Positions 24,537-37,923 of a DNA stretch of 64,000 nucleotides are shown piece after piece (within the stretch, counting starts at the first letter, position 1; each line of letters opens with the position of its first letter). The notes beneath the pieces are model-generated. The model had not been told where the DNA came from and ran no database searches. It saw only the letters and a program-made list of their open reading frames with translations. Source of the stretch: JADJRH01 sp046351455 (GTDB taxonomy: Bacteria > Myxococcota_A > Polyangia > Polyangiales > Polyangiaceae); NCBI GenBank assembly GCA_046351455.1, contig JAXLYM010000026.1, forward strand, positions 1-64,000, read 5' to 3'. The position numbers and the translations under genes were made by a program.

Positions 24537-24619
24537 GGGACCTCCGAGAGAGCGCTCCTCCGGCCGAGGAAGAGGCCGCGGCGCGCGTGCCCCGACCGGA
24601 CCAAAAAACGCTGGATGCG

Positions 24620-25198
24620 TCAAGGAGCGGGCGGGGTCGCGGCGGTCCGGATCACGTCGCGCAACGCCTCGCGGCGGCCGCTCGTGAAGCGATCCTCTTC
24701 GCCGAGCGGACCCTCGCGGAGCGACCGCACGAACACCGCGTCGATCGCGCCGAGCATCGCGGAGAGCGTGGCCTGATCGAGGACGCACGCCGCGTCGATC
24801 GACGCGAGATCCGCGCCGACGAAGTTCTTCGGGCACACGTCGAGCACCGGGAGCGCGCGCTTGCCCGAGGCGCCCGGCTCCACGAAGCGCAGCGGCACGC
24901 CGTGCGAGCGGCACACGAGCGGGCGCGCGGCGTAGATCCCGCATCGCCCGTCCGCATCGAGGGCGACGCACGGCGCCCCGGAGACGCGCTCCAGGAGAGC
25001 GGCGCGCTCCTCCGGCGGGAGCGCGCGCACCAGGGCGGCGATGCGGTGCGCTTCGATCGACGTGACGGTGAGGTCGCGGCGGCAGCAGTCCGAGCAACCG
25101 GCCGCGCACGCGAGGGCGCCGGGGTACCGCTCGGCGACGCGCTCGAAGAACGCGTCGACCTTGGACCACAGGGCTTCGAGGTGCTGTTCGGGGGTCAT
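24620..25198 (-). CDS. YkgJ-family cysteine-cluster (Zn/Fe-chelating) protein
   Basis: A 192-residue cytoplasmic protein starting at the ATG at 25198, which overlaps the stop of the Kelch gene (ATGA). The family signature CxxxCxxCC is at Cys31, Cys35, Cys38 and Cys39 (ALACAAGCSDCCRRDLTVTS). It is followed by APCVALDADGRCGIYAARPL with VCRSHG, and a later VCPKNF, giving eight or so Cys expected to chelate zinc or iron. The family occurs widely and its enzymatic role is unknown; some relatives act near oxidoreductases. Helical N- and C-terminal parts have no other motif. Coupling to a large surface lipoprotein gene is odd and might indicate a role in its maturation, but this is speculation. Confidence 0.85.
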   Translation of the reverse strand: MTPEQHLEALWSKVDAFFERVAERYPGALACAAGCSDCCRRDLTVTSIEAHRIAALVRALPPEERAALLERVSGAPCVALDADGRCGIYAARPLVCRSHGVPLRFVEPGASGKRALPVLDVCPKNFVGADLASIDAACVLDQATLSAMLGAIDAVFVRSLREGPLGEEDRFTSGRREALRDVIRTAATPPAP

Positions 25199-28100
25199 CC
25201 GCGGCGGCGGCGCGCGCGCAGGATCGAGAGCGCGCCGAGGAGGAGGCCGACGATCGCGGGCGCCCCGCGATCGCCGCGGCCCGGAGAGGCGCTGCACGTC
25301 GGCGCGTCCACGTGCTCGGCGACCTTGTCGACGCACTTGCCGTCCGTGTTGCAGAGGAGCGCGCCGGAGCAGTCGGCCTTGCTCGCGCACGTCAGCGGGC
25401 ACGTGCCGCCGGGGCCGGTCGCGTCGGGCTTGCACACGTAGTCGCCGCACGCCTCGGGAGCCGCGCCGGGCTTGCGGAGCGCGTCGTTCGCCTCGTTGCA
25501 GCGGCCCGCCTCGGGGAGCGGCTGGCACTTGTTCGTCGCGGTGTCGCAGTAGAAATCGTCGAAGCAGTCCTTGTCGCCCGCGCACCCGTCGAGGCACGTG
25601 GAAGACTCGGTGCCGACCTCGAGCGGATCCGCGCAGCGCAGGCCGCCCTTGTCGTTGCCCTCGGAGGCGCCGCAGTTCTCGGGGACGTCCTTGGTGCCGC
25701 CGTCGCTGTTGCACACGTGGTGCGTGAGCACCGCGGGGCCCGTCGCGCACTCCGCGTCGGCGCACGCGCACGTCGCCGGTCCGGCTTGCTTGTCGTCGCC
25801 CGGGTACACGCAGGCGTCGGTCTTGGAGCCCTGGCAGAAGCCCGAGCAGCTCGTCCCCGCGCCGAGGCACGCCTGCCGGTTCGCCGCGCCGCCGAGCACC
25901 GGATCCGTGGGGCCGTTCTCACCGACGGGGCTGCACTGACCGGGCTTCGAGGGGAGGTTGCACGCCTCGCACTGGCCCGTGCACGCGGAGTTGCAGCACG
26001 TGTTGTCGACGCACTGCACGCCCGCGGCGCACTGGTAGTCCTTGGAGCACGGCGTGCCGAGCAGGCCGCGGTTCTTGCACTGGCCGATCGACTCGTCGCA
26101 CCAGCCGCCTTCGAAGCATTTCTTCGCGACGTTCGGATCCGGATCGCAGTCGCCGAGCGCGTCGTTGCAGTTGCAGCTCGACTCGCAGAACTTCTTGTCG
26201 AAGCCGCACGCGCCCGGGAGGCACGGGAAGGTGAACGCCTCCTTCTTCACGCCGAGGCCGTCGCACTTGTAGTGGACCTCGCTCAGCGTGTTGCACTCGG
26301 ACGGGAGCTCCCCCGTGTAGAGCTGGCCCTGCGTGAGCGCCTCGCCGGACGGGGGCGTCGACTCGATCTCCGGCCGGCAGATGCCGTCCTGCGGGCCCGT
26401 GTCGTCGCCGCCGAGCGAGCCCGGGTTCTGCGTGGCCGCGGTGCACGAGTAGCACTCCGCGCCGCACGCCGTGTTGCAGCAGATCTTGTCGTCCTTGGGG
26501 CAGAAGCCGGACTCGCACTCCGCGTCGATCGTGCACGGCTCGCCGAGGTTCTTCGCGAGCACGAACGCCGTCGGCAGCGCCGCGGAGCCCTGCGTGCCGC
26601 CCGCGACGAGCACCGTGTGGCCCGCGCCCACCGAGAAGCCCGCGTTCACGAGCAGCGCCGCGTGATCGCGCCGGCCGTCCCCCGCGCCGAGGTTGAACGC
26701 CGAGGCCGCGAACGCCGGCGTGGGCAGGAGCGTGAACACCTCCACGGAGCTGAGATCCACGAGGCCGTCGCTGCCGCCGACGACGACGACATCGCCCGTG
26801 GGGATCCGCGTCGCGGTGTGGCGCGAGCGCGGGGCCGTCATCGCGACGACGGTCGGAGAGACGCCGCGCTGCGTGGCCGCGGAGATCGGGCAGTCCGCCG
26901 TCGCGCTGGGGTTCTCGTCGTCGAGGTAGAGCTCGGCGGTCTGCTCGACGACGCCGCCGCTCACCTTGTTGGTGCCGCCCGCGAGGAGCACCGTCTTGCA
27001 GTCGACGCGCGTCGCCGTGTGGAACGTGCGCGCCTTCGACATCTGGCTCTTCATGCCCGCGCCGATCGTGGTGACGCCCGCGAAGCTGTTCGTGCTCGGG
27101 TCGAAGAGCTCGATCGAGAGGAGCGCGCTCTGCGCCTGCACGAAGCCGCCCGCGACGAGCACCTTGCCGCTGAGGAGCGGCGTCGCCGTGTGGCCCGCGC
27201 GCGACGACGACATCGACGAGACCGACGCGAAGCCGACGCCCACCGGATCGAAGCGCGTGGCGGTGATCGTCGGCTGGCCGAGGAGCGTGGTGCCGCCGGT
27301 GAAGAGCACCGTGCCGTCCGCGAGCCGCGTCGCCGTGTGGAACGCGCGGCCCGGGCTCATGGAGATGGGCACGGTGACGAACGTGCCGGTCGCCGTGTCG
27401 TAGCGCTCCATCGTCGTGAGCGCGTCGGTGGGCTGCGGGACGACGCTCGTGTCCGGGAGGCCGCCCGCGACGAGCACCGTGCCGTCCACGAGCAGCGTCT
27501 CCGTGTGGCCGCCGCGCTTGCCGACCATGTCGCCCGTCTTCGCGAACGAGCGCTCGAGCGGGAAGTAGATCTCCGCCGACTTGAGCGCCGACGCGCCGGA
27601 GAGGCCCGACGCGAAGCCGCCCGTGAAGAGGACCTGGCTCGCGTCCGCGCCCGGCGACAGCTCCGCGTACGCGGCCTGCGTGCGCGCCTCCACGAAGTCG
27701 TCCGCGGTCTCCCACACCGGATCGACCAGCGCGGGGTACTGGGCGCCCTGCCCTTCCCACCGCACGGTCACCGTGCAGCTCGCGGCGCCCGGCGGCGTCA
27801 CTGGGCGGCCCCACGGCGCGCGCGGATCGGTCGAGACCGCGCATCCATCGACGGACAGCGAGGCCTCGATCCGGCGGCCGCGCGCGTCGATCACGTACGG
27901 CGGATCCACGCGGAGCCGCGGGGCGCCCTTCGCGTCGAGCATCTCCAGCGTGCGCTCCACGAGCCGCAGGCCGGCGATCCCGCGCGCGTCGATCGTGTAC
28001 GCGATCGACTCGGACGCGGGGCGCTCCTCGAACGCGATCAGATCTTCGGTGCCGCTCTCGCGGACGCGGTGGAGGACGTCGCTGCCCTCGGGGCCGGCGC

Positions 28101-28485
28101 CCGCGTAGATCGCGAGGTCGCCGTCCATCGCGAGATCGGCCTTCGCGGCGCCTTCGATCGCGAACGCGACCTTCACGCCGGAGCGCGGCTCGGTCACCGT
28201 GACCGCGCGATCCGAGGCGGACGGCAGCTCGACGTGGACGCGGGGCGACCTGAGGCGCGCGGCGTCCTTCGAGCGCTCGAGCGCCGGTGAGGACGCGCGC
28301 TTCGCCAGGGCGGATGGGAAGGCCGCGCGCCACTTCTCGACGCGGGCGGGCGCGTCCGCGGGCTGCGGCGAGGGCGCTTCCGACGCCTCGGCGCCGGTGC
28401 CCGGGGGAGAGCACGCGGACAAGGCGCCCGCGGAGAGCGCGGCAAAAGAGGCAAGCCAACGGAGATTTCGCGGATCTCGGATCAA
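25195..28485 (-). CDS. Large Kelch-repeat, Cys-rich surface lipoprotein with MYXO-CTERM-like tail
   Basis: A 1096-residue exported protein. The start is a TTG at 28485, with GGAAG eight bases upstream; it gives a lipoprotein signal (LASFAALSAGALSAC, Cys25). Residues about 60-285 are an unrecognised beta-rich domain. About 290-645 hold six or so Kelch-type units (RGGHTETLLVDGTVLVAGG; RAFHTATRLADGTVLFTGG; RAGHTATPLLSGKVLVAGG), predicting a beta-propeller. About 650-1060 are Cys-rich repeats (CTIDAECESGFCPKDDKICC; CSKDYQCAAGVQCVDNTCCN) akin to Dickkopf/EGF-like modules. The end (CSASPGRGDRGAPAIVGLLL then RARRRRG) is MYXO-CTERM-like. Probably a surface adhesion or carbohydrate-binding protein. 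It diverges from the thrombospondin-repeat gene at 28695 and overlaps the YkgJ gene by four bases. Confidence 0.88.
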   Translation of the reverse strand: MIRDPRNLRWLASFAALSAGALSACSPPGTGAEASEAPSPQPADAPARVEKWRAAFPSALAKRASSPALERSKDAARLRSPRVHVELPSASDRAVTVTEPRSGVKVAFAIEGAAKADLAMDGDLAIYAGAGPEGSDVLHRVRESGTEDLIAFEERPASESIAYTIDARGIAGLRLVERTLEMLDAKGAPRLRVDPPYVIDARGRRIEASLSVDGCAVSTDPRAPWGRPVTPPGAASCTVTVRWEGQGAQYPALVDPVWETADDFVEARTQAAYAELSPGADASQVLFTGGFASGLSGASALKSAEIYFPLERSFAKTGDMVGKRGGHTETLLVDGTVLVAGGLPDTSVVPQPTDALTTMERYDTATGTFVTVPISMSPGRAFHTATRLADGTVLFTGGTTLLGQPTITATRFDPVGVGFASVSSMSSSRAGHTATPLLSGKVLVAGGFVQAQSALLSIELFDPSTNSFAGVTTIGAGMKSQMSKARTFHTATRVDCKTVLLAGGTNKVSGGVVEQTAELYLDDENPSATADCPISAATQRGVSPTVVAMTAPRSRHTATRIPTGDVVVVGGSDGLVDLSSVEVFTLLPTPAFAASAFNLGAGDGRRDHAALLVNAGFSVGAGHTVLVAGGTQGSAALPTAFVLAKNLGEPCTIDAECESGFCPKDDKICCNTACGAECYSCTAATQNPGSLGGDDTGPQDGICRPEIESTPPSGEALTQGQLYTGELPSECNTLSEVHYKCDGLGVKKEAFTFPCLPGACGFDKKFCESSCNCNDALGDCDPDPNVAKKCFEGGWCDESIGQCKNRGLLGTPCSKDYQCAAGVQCVDNTCCNSACTGQCEACNLPSKPGQCSPVGENGPTDPVLGGAANRQACLGAGTSCSGFCQGSKTDACVYPGDDKQAGPATCACADAECATGPAVLTHHVCNSDGGTKDVPENCGASEGNDKGGLRCADPLEVGTESSTCLDGCAGDKDCFDDFYCDTATNKCQPLPEAGRCNEANDALRKPGAAPEACGDYVCKPDATGPGGTCPLTCASKADCSGALLCNTDGKCVDKVAEHVDAPTCSASPGRGDRGAPAIVGLLLGALSILRARRRRG

Positions 28486-28694
28486 GGTCGTCGCTTCCGG
28501 CAGGGGCCCCGGCCGACACGGCTGGCGCGCTCCGCGGAGGCTACCAGAAACCACCCGGCCCCGGCGCGTATGCGGGCCGCTGCCTGCAAGCGATGCGCTC
28601 CCCAAGCCGAAGGAGACCGGGTACTCTCGGCCCACGCTTTACGTGCCAGCGGGGGCGCACCTTCCTCCGGGCACGGGTCGTCGTGGAGGCTTTC

Positions 28695-33532
<4,838 letters not shown>

Positions 33533-33533
<1 letters not shown>

Positions 33534-35386
33534 TGATGACGAAACGAACCGTGCTCTCCCTCGCGCTCGCGGCGATCGCCGTGGGCGCGGCCTCCCCGGC
33601 CTCCGCGCAGACGTCGGTCGGCGGCTACGCGCTGAACCAGTTCGAGGCGGCGCCCGCGGGCGATCCGTTCTTCGGCGTGACGTCGCCGCTCGTGGTGGGG
33701 CACCTCGTGCCGCGCGCCGCGGCGCTGTTCGACTACGCGCAGGCGCCGCTCCGGCTGCTCAGCTCGACGAACGGCGCGACGGAGATCGTGTCGTCGCAGG
33801 GGTTTTTGCGCGTGGACGCTTCGTTCGCGCTGTGGGAGCGGATCCTGATCTCGGCGGACATGCCGTTCGCGCTGATCCAGTCGGGCCATGATCCGGGCGG
33901 CACGATCGGCTTCAACGTGCCCACGTCCGCGGGCGTCGGCGATCTGCGGCTCGGGCTGCGGGCGCGGCTCTTCGGGGAGGTGCGCGGGCCGTTCGCGCTC
34001 GGGCTCGAAGGGTTCGTGTTCGTGCCGACGGCGCCGGCCGGCACGTACCAGGGCGAAGGATCGGTCCGCGGGGCGGCGCGCGCTCTGCTCGGCGGGCGGC
34101 TCGATCTCGGGGTGCCGTTCGTGTGGAACGTGGAGGGCGGCGCGCACATCCGCGGCTCCGACAACCCGTCCAGCGTGACGTGGGGCGCCGGGTTCGCGGC
34201 GCTGCTCGCGGACGAGCGGATCCAGATCGGACCCGAGGCGTACGGCGCGGTCGCGCTCGGCGACAAGAACCCGCTGTCGACGTCGCGCGTGATCGTGGAG
34301 ACGCCGACGACGGCGAACGCGGAGGTGCTCCTCGGCGCGCGCTTCCGCGTGTCGGATCTGCAGATCGGCGCGGCCGGCGGGCCAGGTCTCACCGCGGGCA
34401 TCGGCACGCCGCAGTTCCGCGTGGTCGGCATGGTCGCGTGGGTGCCGCAGGCGTCGGAGAAGCCTGGCCACGTGACGGAGGGGAACGGCAACGGGCCCGT
34501 CGCGAAGGCGGACGTGAAGGACGCGGACGGCGACGGCTTCCGCGACGACGTGGACGCCTGCCCGAACGAGAAGGGCGAATTGCAGGGCGATCCGCTCAAG
34601 GACGGTTGCCCGCTCGCGGACAAGGACAAGGACGGCGTGCTCGACGTCGACGACGCGTGCCCGAACCTCGCCGGCGCGCGGCGCCCCGACATCACGAAGA
34701 ACGGCTGCCCCGACGACAAGGACGGCGACGGCGTCTACGACCCGGTGGACGCGTGCGTCGATCAGAAGGGCTCGCCGAGCCAGGATCCGAAGCTGAACGG
34801 CTGCCCGGTCGACACCGACGGCGACGGCATCTTCGACGACGTGGACGCCTGCCCCGACGTGAAGGGCGTGGCCGACAAGAACGCGAAGTTCAACGGCTGC
34901 ACCGACGACATCGACGGCGACGAGATCAAGAACGCCGAGGACGCGTGCCCGTTCGAGAAGGGCATCCACACGAAGGACCCGAAGGACAACGGGTGCATGA
35001 AGTGGGTGCGCGTGACGGACAAGGAGATCCTCATCCTCATGCAGGTCGAGTTCAAGGTGTACGGCAAGAGCCGCCCCGAGACGATCGACCCCATCTCGGA
35101 CGACCTCCTGCGCGAGGTGCGCGACGCGATCAACCAGCACCCCGAGATCAAGAAGATCGAGGTGCAGGGCCACACGGACGACAGCGGCGACACCGAGTTC
35201 AACAAGGACCTCAGCGAGAAGCGCGCGGAGGCCGTGCGTCAGTGGCTGATCGGCGCCGGCATCAAGCCGGACAAGCTCGTCGCGAAGGGCTACGGCTCCT
35301 CGATGCCCATCGCCGACAACCGCATCCGCGAAGGCCGCCAGAAGAACCGCCGCGTCGCCTTCGTGGTGACCGAGCGCGGGAAATAA
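33533..35386 (+). CDS. OmpA-family outer membrane protein with thrombospondin type 3 linker
   Basis: A 617-residue protein starting at the ATG at 33533 (TGATG overlap with the upstream stop; GGAAGG upstream). Signal peptide about 1-26 (VLSLALAAIAVGAASPASA). Residues 27-310 look like an outer-membrane beta-barrel (alternating strands, e.g. GVGDLRLGLRARLFGEVRGP; FALGLEGFVFVPTAPAGTYQ). Residues about 328-490 are thrombospondin type 3 repeats (DADGDGFRDDVDACPNEKGE; DKDKDGVLDVDDACPN). Residues about 500-617 are an OmpA peptidoglycan-binding domain (VQGHTDDSGDTEFNKDLSEK; AEAVRQWLIGAGI; GRQKNRRVAFVV). It would tie the outer membrane to the cell wall. Coupling to the giant repeat protein suggests they form one envelope structure. 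Confidence 0.92.
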
Positions 35387-35720
35387 TCACCGCACGTTGG
35401 GGGGGTGCCGGCCTCGACGTCTTTACAAGGGGGCTCCGCCCCCTCGTTTCACTCCCCCGCACGCAGACGGACCGCACGGACGGGATCCTCCGCGAGGACA
35501 TGCAAACGCACCCCGCCCGCTGCGAGCGGAGCGAGCACGCCGGGGCGGGGCGGGCGGCGCGCAGGCGCGAAGCGCCGAGCACCGACCGGGGGTGGGCAAC
35601 GTCGAGGACTGCGTCCGCTCCGCTACGGACTGCGCTCCGCCAAGCGGAGCTCCGCCTCCGCGGCTCGGACTCCGTCCTCCCAGTGGCGCCCGGGGCACCT
35701 CGGCTTGTTTTGTAGGGTTT
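35387..35720. other. Gene-free, stem-loop-rich intergenic region
   Basis: A 334-bp stretch between the convergent OmpA-family and PP2C genes. It contains several strong hairpins, including 35428-35444 and GCTCCGC/GCGGAGC (35634-35640 with 35644-35650, loop CAA), and further CG-rich inverted segments near 35520-35580. Open frames here have no gene-like features. I see extragenic palindromic DNA with at least one likely terminator. Confidence 0.7.
35428..35444. terminator. Stem-loop terminator after the OmpA-family gene
   Basis: AGGGGGC (35428-35434), loop TCC, GCCCCCT (35438-35444): a perfect 7-bp stem followed by CGTTTC, 41 bases after the stop at 35386. It can also act for the convergent PP2C gene. 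Confidence 0.6.
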
Positions 35721-36506
35721 TCAGCCCTGGGACGGGGGCGCCTTCGAGATGGGGGGCTGCGGGGCCCAGGGGGCGTCTTCGTCTTCGATGCGGATGAGGA
35801 CGCTCGTCACGTTGTCTTTGCCGCCGTTCGCGTTCGCTCGCTTGATGAGCTCTCGGCACGCTTCGGTCAGCGTCGGGGCGCCGATCACGATCTTCACGAT
35901 GTCCTCGTCCGTCACCAGGCCGTGCAGGCCGTCCGAGCAGAGGAGGAAGCAGTCGCCGGGGAGGACCGGCTCCGCGCGCACGTCGAGCTCGACCGATGGG
36001 CCGATGCCGAGCGCGCGCGTGATCACGTTGCGCGGCAAGTACGCGAGGTCGCTCTCCGTGAGATCCGGCCGCTCCAACAGGGCGTCCTGGAGCAGCGAGT
36101 GGTCGCGCGTGAGCTGCTCCATGCGGGCGTCGCGGATGCGGTAACAGCGGCTGTCGCCCGCGTGCGCGATGTACAGCATCTGATCGCCGGGGCAGTACGC
36201 GGCCGCGACCACCGTCGTGCCCATGCCGCGGTGCGCGCGCGAGTCGTCGGCCCGGGCGAAGATCTTGGCGTTCGCGTCCGACAGCGCGCTGACCAGCGAT
36301 TCCCGCACCGATCGCGTCCGGCCGGTCGCGCGGAAGTAGCCGGCGACCGTGGAGGCGGCCATGCGGCTCGCGACCTCTCCGGATTGGTGCCCGCCCATCC
36401 CGTCGGCCACGACGAACACGCCGAACTCCGGGAGGAGGATGTACCGGTCCTCGTTGTGCTTCCGCTCTTTTCCAACGTCGGAGAGTCCGGCGGCGACGGC
36501 TCGCAT
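35721..36506 (-). CDS. PP2C-family Ser/Thr protein phosphatase
   Basis: A 261-residue soluble phosphatase of the PPM/PP2C family, which removes phosphate from Ser/Thr with two metal ions. Motifs in order: SDVGKERKHNEDR with Asp20, VVADGMGGH with Asp35, GMGTTVVAA near 95, AHAGDSRCYRI near 115, CSDGLHGLV near 190 and GGKDNVTSVLI near 230. All metal-binding Asp are present. About 20 extra Pro-rich residues end the protein. No TM segment, so it acts in the cytoplasm, plausibly on targets of the Hanks kinases. Starts at the ATG at 36506 and diverges from the SUMF1 lipoprotein gene. A second, longer PP2C is at 55352. Confidence 0.93.
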   Translation of the reverse strand: MRAVAAGLSDVGKERKHNEDRYILLPEFGVFVVADGMGGHQSGEVASRMAASTVAGYFRATGRTRSVRESLVSALSDANAKIFARADDSRAHRGMGTTVVAAAYCPGDQMLYIAHAGDSRCYRIRDARMEQLTRDHSLLQDALLERPDLTESDLAYLPRNVITRALGIGPSVELDVRAEPVLPGDCFLLCSDGLHGLVTDEDIVKIVIGAPTLTEACRELIKRANANGGKDNVTSVLIRIEDEDAPWAPQPPISKAPPSQG

Positions 36507-36649
36507 TCCGGTCCGGATGGTAGACGCATTCTCCGAGCCCGGTCGAGAGGAACCACACGCCCCGAATCCGCTGCGAGAAAGCTTCGCGACGCGTCGGTAG
36601 CCCGGGGCGGCGGCGGGCTTCTTGGCCCGTGCGGCGGCGGTCCGCGATC

Positions 36650-37840
36650 ATGCGGCCCCTCATGGAACCGCTCGTCCGCTGGGCCCTTCCGGCGCTGCTC
36701 GTCTCGCTCCACTGTGGCTGCCAGACCGCTTCTGGGGAGCCGCGGCCGCAGCCTGCCCCGACCGCGGTGCCTCCCGCTCCGAACGGCGACGCGGCGAAGA
36801 CCGCCTCGGCCGGTGGAACGAGCGCACCCGCGACGGCGACCGCGACCGCCGCCGGAGCCGCCGCCCCCTCCCCTTCCGCGGCGGCCAGTCTGATGGGCAG
36901 TCCGCTCCCGGGACAGCCGGTGTGCGCCGGAAAGGCCGCCGGCGAGCATGCCTGTGACGGCGCCAAGCTGGTGGTCTGTTCGGAGGGCGGCGCGGCGAAG
37001 GAAGTCCAGACCTGCTACGACATCGAGAGGTGCGACGCGGCCCAGAAGGCCTGTGTGCCGGCCTGTCCCGCGGGCGAGGTCTACATCCCCGCGACGGGCG
37101 CGGAGGGCTTCAAGATGGGGCGCGGCTACCTCGCGCGCGAGGGACACGCGAAGTTCGGGAAAGGCCACTTGCCCGACTCCGACAAGCCGCACAACGTGGT
37201 CCTCACGAAGCCGTTCTGCATGGATGAGAACGAGGTCACGGTGCAGAAGCTCATCCCCTGGGTGGAGGCCGGCAAATCGGATCCGCCGCGCATCGGCCGC
37301 AATTTCGTGACGTACCCGAAGAAGCTGGATCACCCGGTCAACTCGTACTCGTGGCCTCAGGCGAAGGCCTTCTGCGAGGGCGAGGACAAGAGTCTGCCGA
37401 CGGAGGCACAGTGGGAGTGGGCCGCGGGCGGGCGCGACGGCCACACGTACCCTTGGGGCGACGAGGCGCCGGACTGCGAGCGCGCGGACTACACGCCCGG
37501 CATCTTGCCCCGGCCTTCGGCGGACGCGGGGTGTCACGGCGGCGGGCCCTCGGCGGTCGGCTCGCACCCGACCGGAGACCGCGTCTGGCCGACGGGCCAC
37601 CTGCACGACATGGCCGGCAACGTGTGGGAGTGGTGCCTCGACAATTACAAGCCGTATTCTGGCAAGGACGAGGTGGACCCCAACCACTACGAGGTCGACA
37701 CGCAGGTCCACGTGGTGCGCGGCGGCGGCTGGAACCGCAGCGGCGACGGCATCCGCGTGAGCTTCCGCGGCGGCGCGCGCTACGACTACTGGGTGCCGGG
37801 CCTCGGCTTCCGCTGCGTGCGCAACCCCAAGACGCCGTAG
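36650..37840 (+). CDS. SUMF1/FGE-domain lipoprotein without the catalytic cysteines
   Basis: About 396 residues from the ATG at 36650 (36662 ATG or 36629 GTG are possible). Lipoprotein signal WALPALLVSLHCGC, then a Pro/Ala/Thr linker to about residue 75. A Cys-rich segment follows at about 90-140 (CAGKAAGEHACDGAKLVVCS; CYDIERCDAAQKACVPAC). Residues about 140-396 are the SUMF1 fold (MDENEVTVQKLIPWVEAGK; LPTEAQWEWAAGGRDG; YPWGDEAPDCERA; HDMAGNVWEWCLDNY; VVRGGGWNRSGDGIRVSFRG; GFRCVRNP). The active-site Cys pair of genuine formylglycine-generating enzymes is missing (Ser/Gly/Asp in the corresponding GWNRSGDGIRVSF stretch), so it is more likely a binding or structural SUMF1 protein, as in many myxobacterial lipoproteins. 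The TrpB2 gene follows after 83 bases. Confidence 0.88.
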   Translation: MRPLMEPLVRWALPALLVSLHCGCQTASGEPRPQPAPTAVPPAPNGDAAKTASAGGTSAPATATATAAGAAAPSPSAAASLMGSPLPGQPVCAGKAAGEHACDGAKLVVCSEGGAAKEVQTCYDIERCDAAQKACVPACPAGEVYIPATGAEGFKMGRGYLAREGHAKFGKGHLPDSDKPHNVVLTKPFCMDENEVTVQKLIPWVEAGKSDPPRIGRNFVTYPKKLDHPVNSYSWPQAKAFCEGEDKSLPTEAQWEWAAGGRDGHTYPWGDEAPDCERADYTPGILPRPSADAGCHGGGPSAVGSHPTGDRVWPTGHLHDMAGNVWEWCLDNYKPYSGKDEVDPNHYEVDTQVHVVRGGGWNRSGDGIRVSFRGGARYDYWVPGLGFRCVRNPKTP

Positions 37841-37923
37841 CCTTGCAAAGGGGAGATCCCGTGTATGCTCTGGGTGCGCGCGGGGTGCGATGACGCGCCG
37901 GCCGCACCGGAGGCATTCTTCAA

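Noticed and set aside
25312..28290. A 992-codon plus-strand frame opposite the Kelch gene
   Set aside because: Arg/Ala/Val-rich with no recognisable domain; the minus strand encodes Kelch and Cys-rich repeats with a lipobox.
36650..37840. Calling this a formylglycine-generating enzyme
   Set aside because: The catalytic Cys residues are missing although the fold motifs are present.
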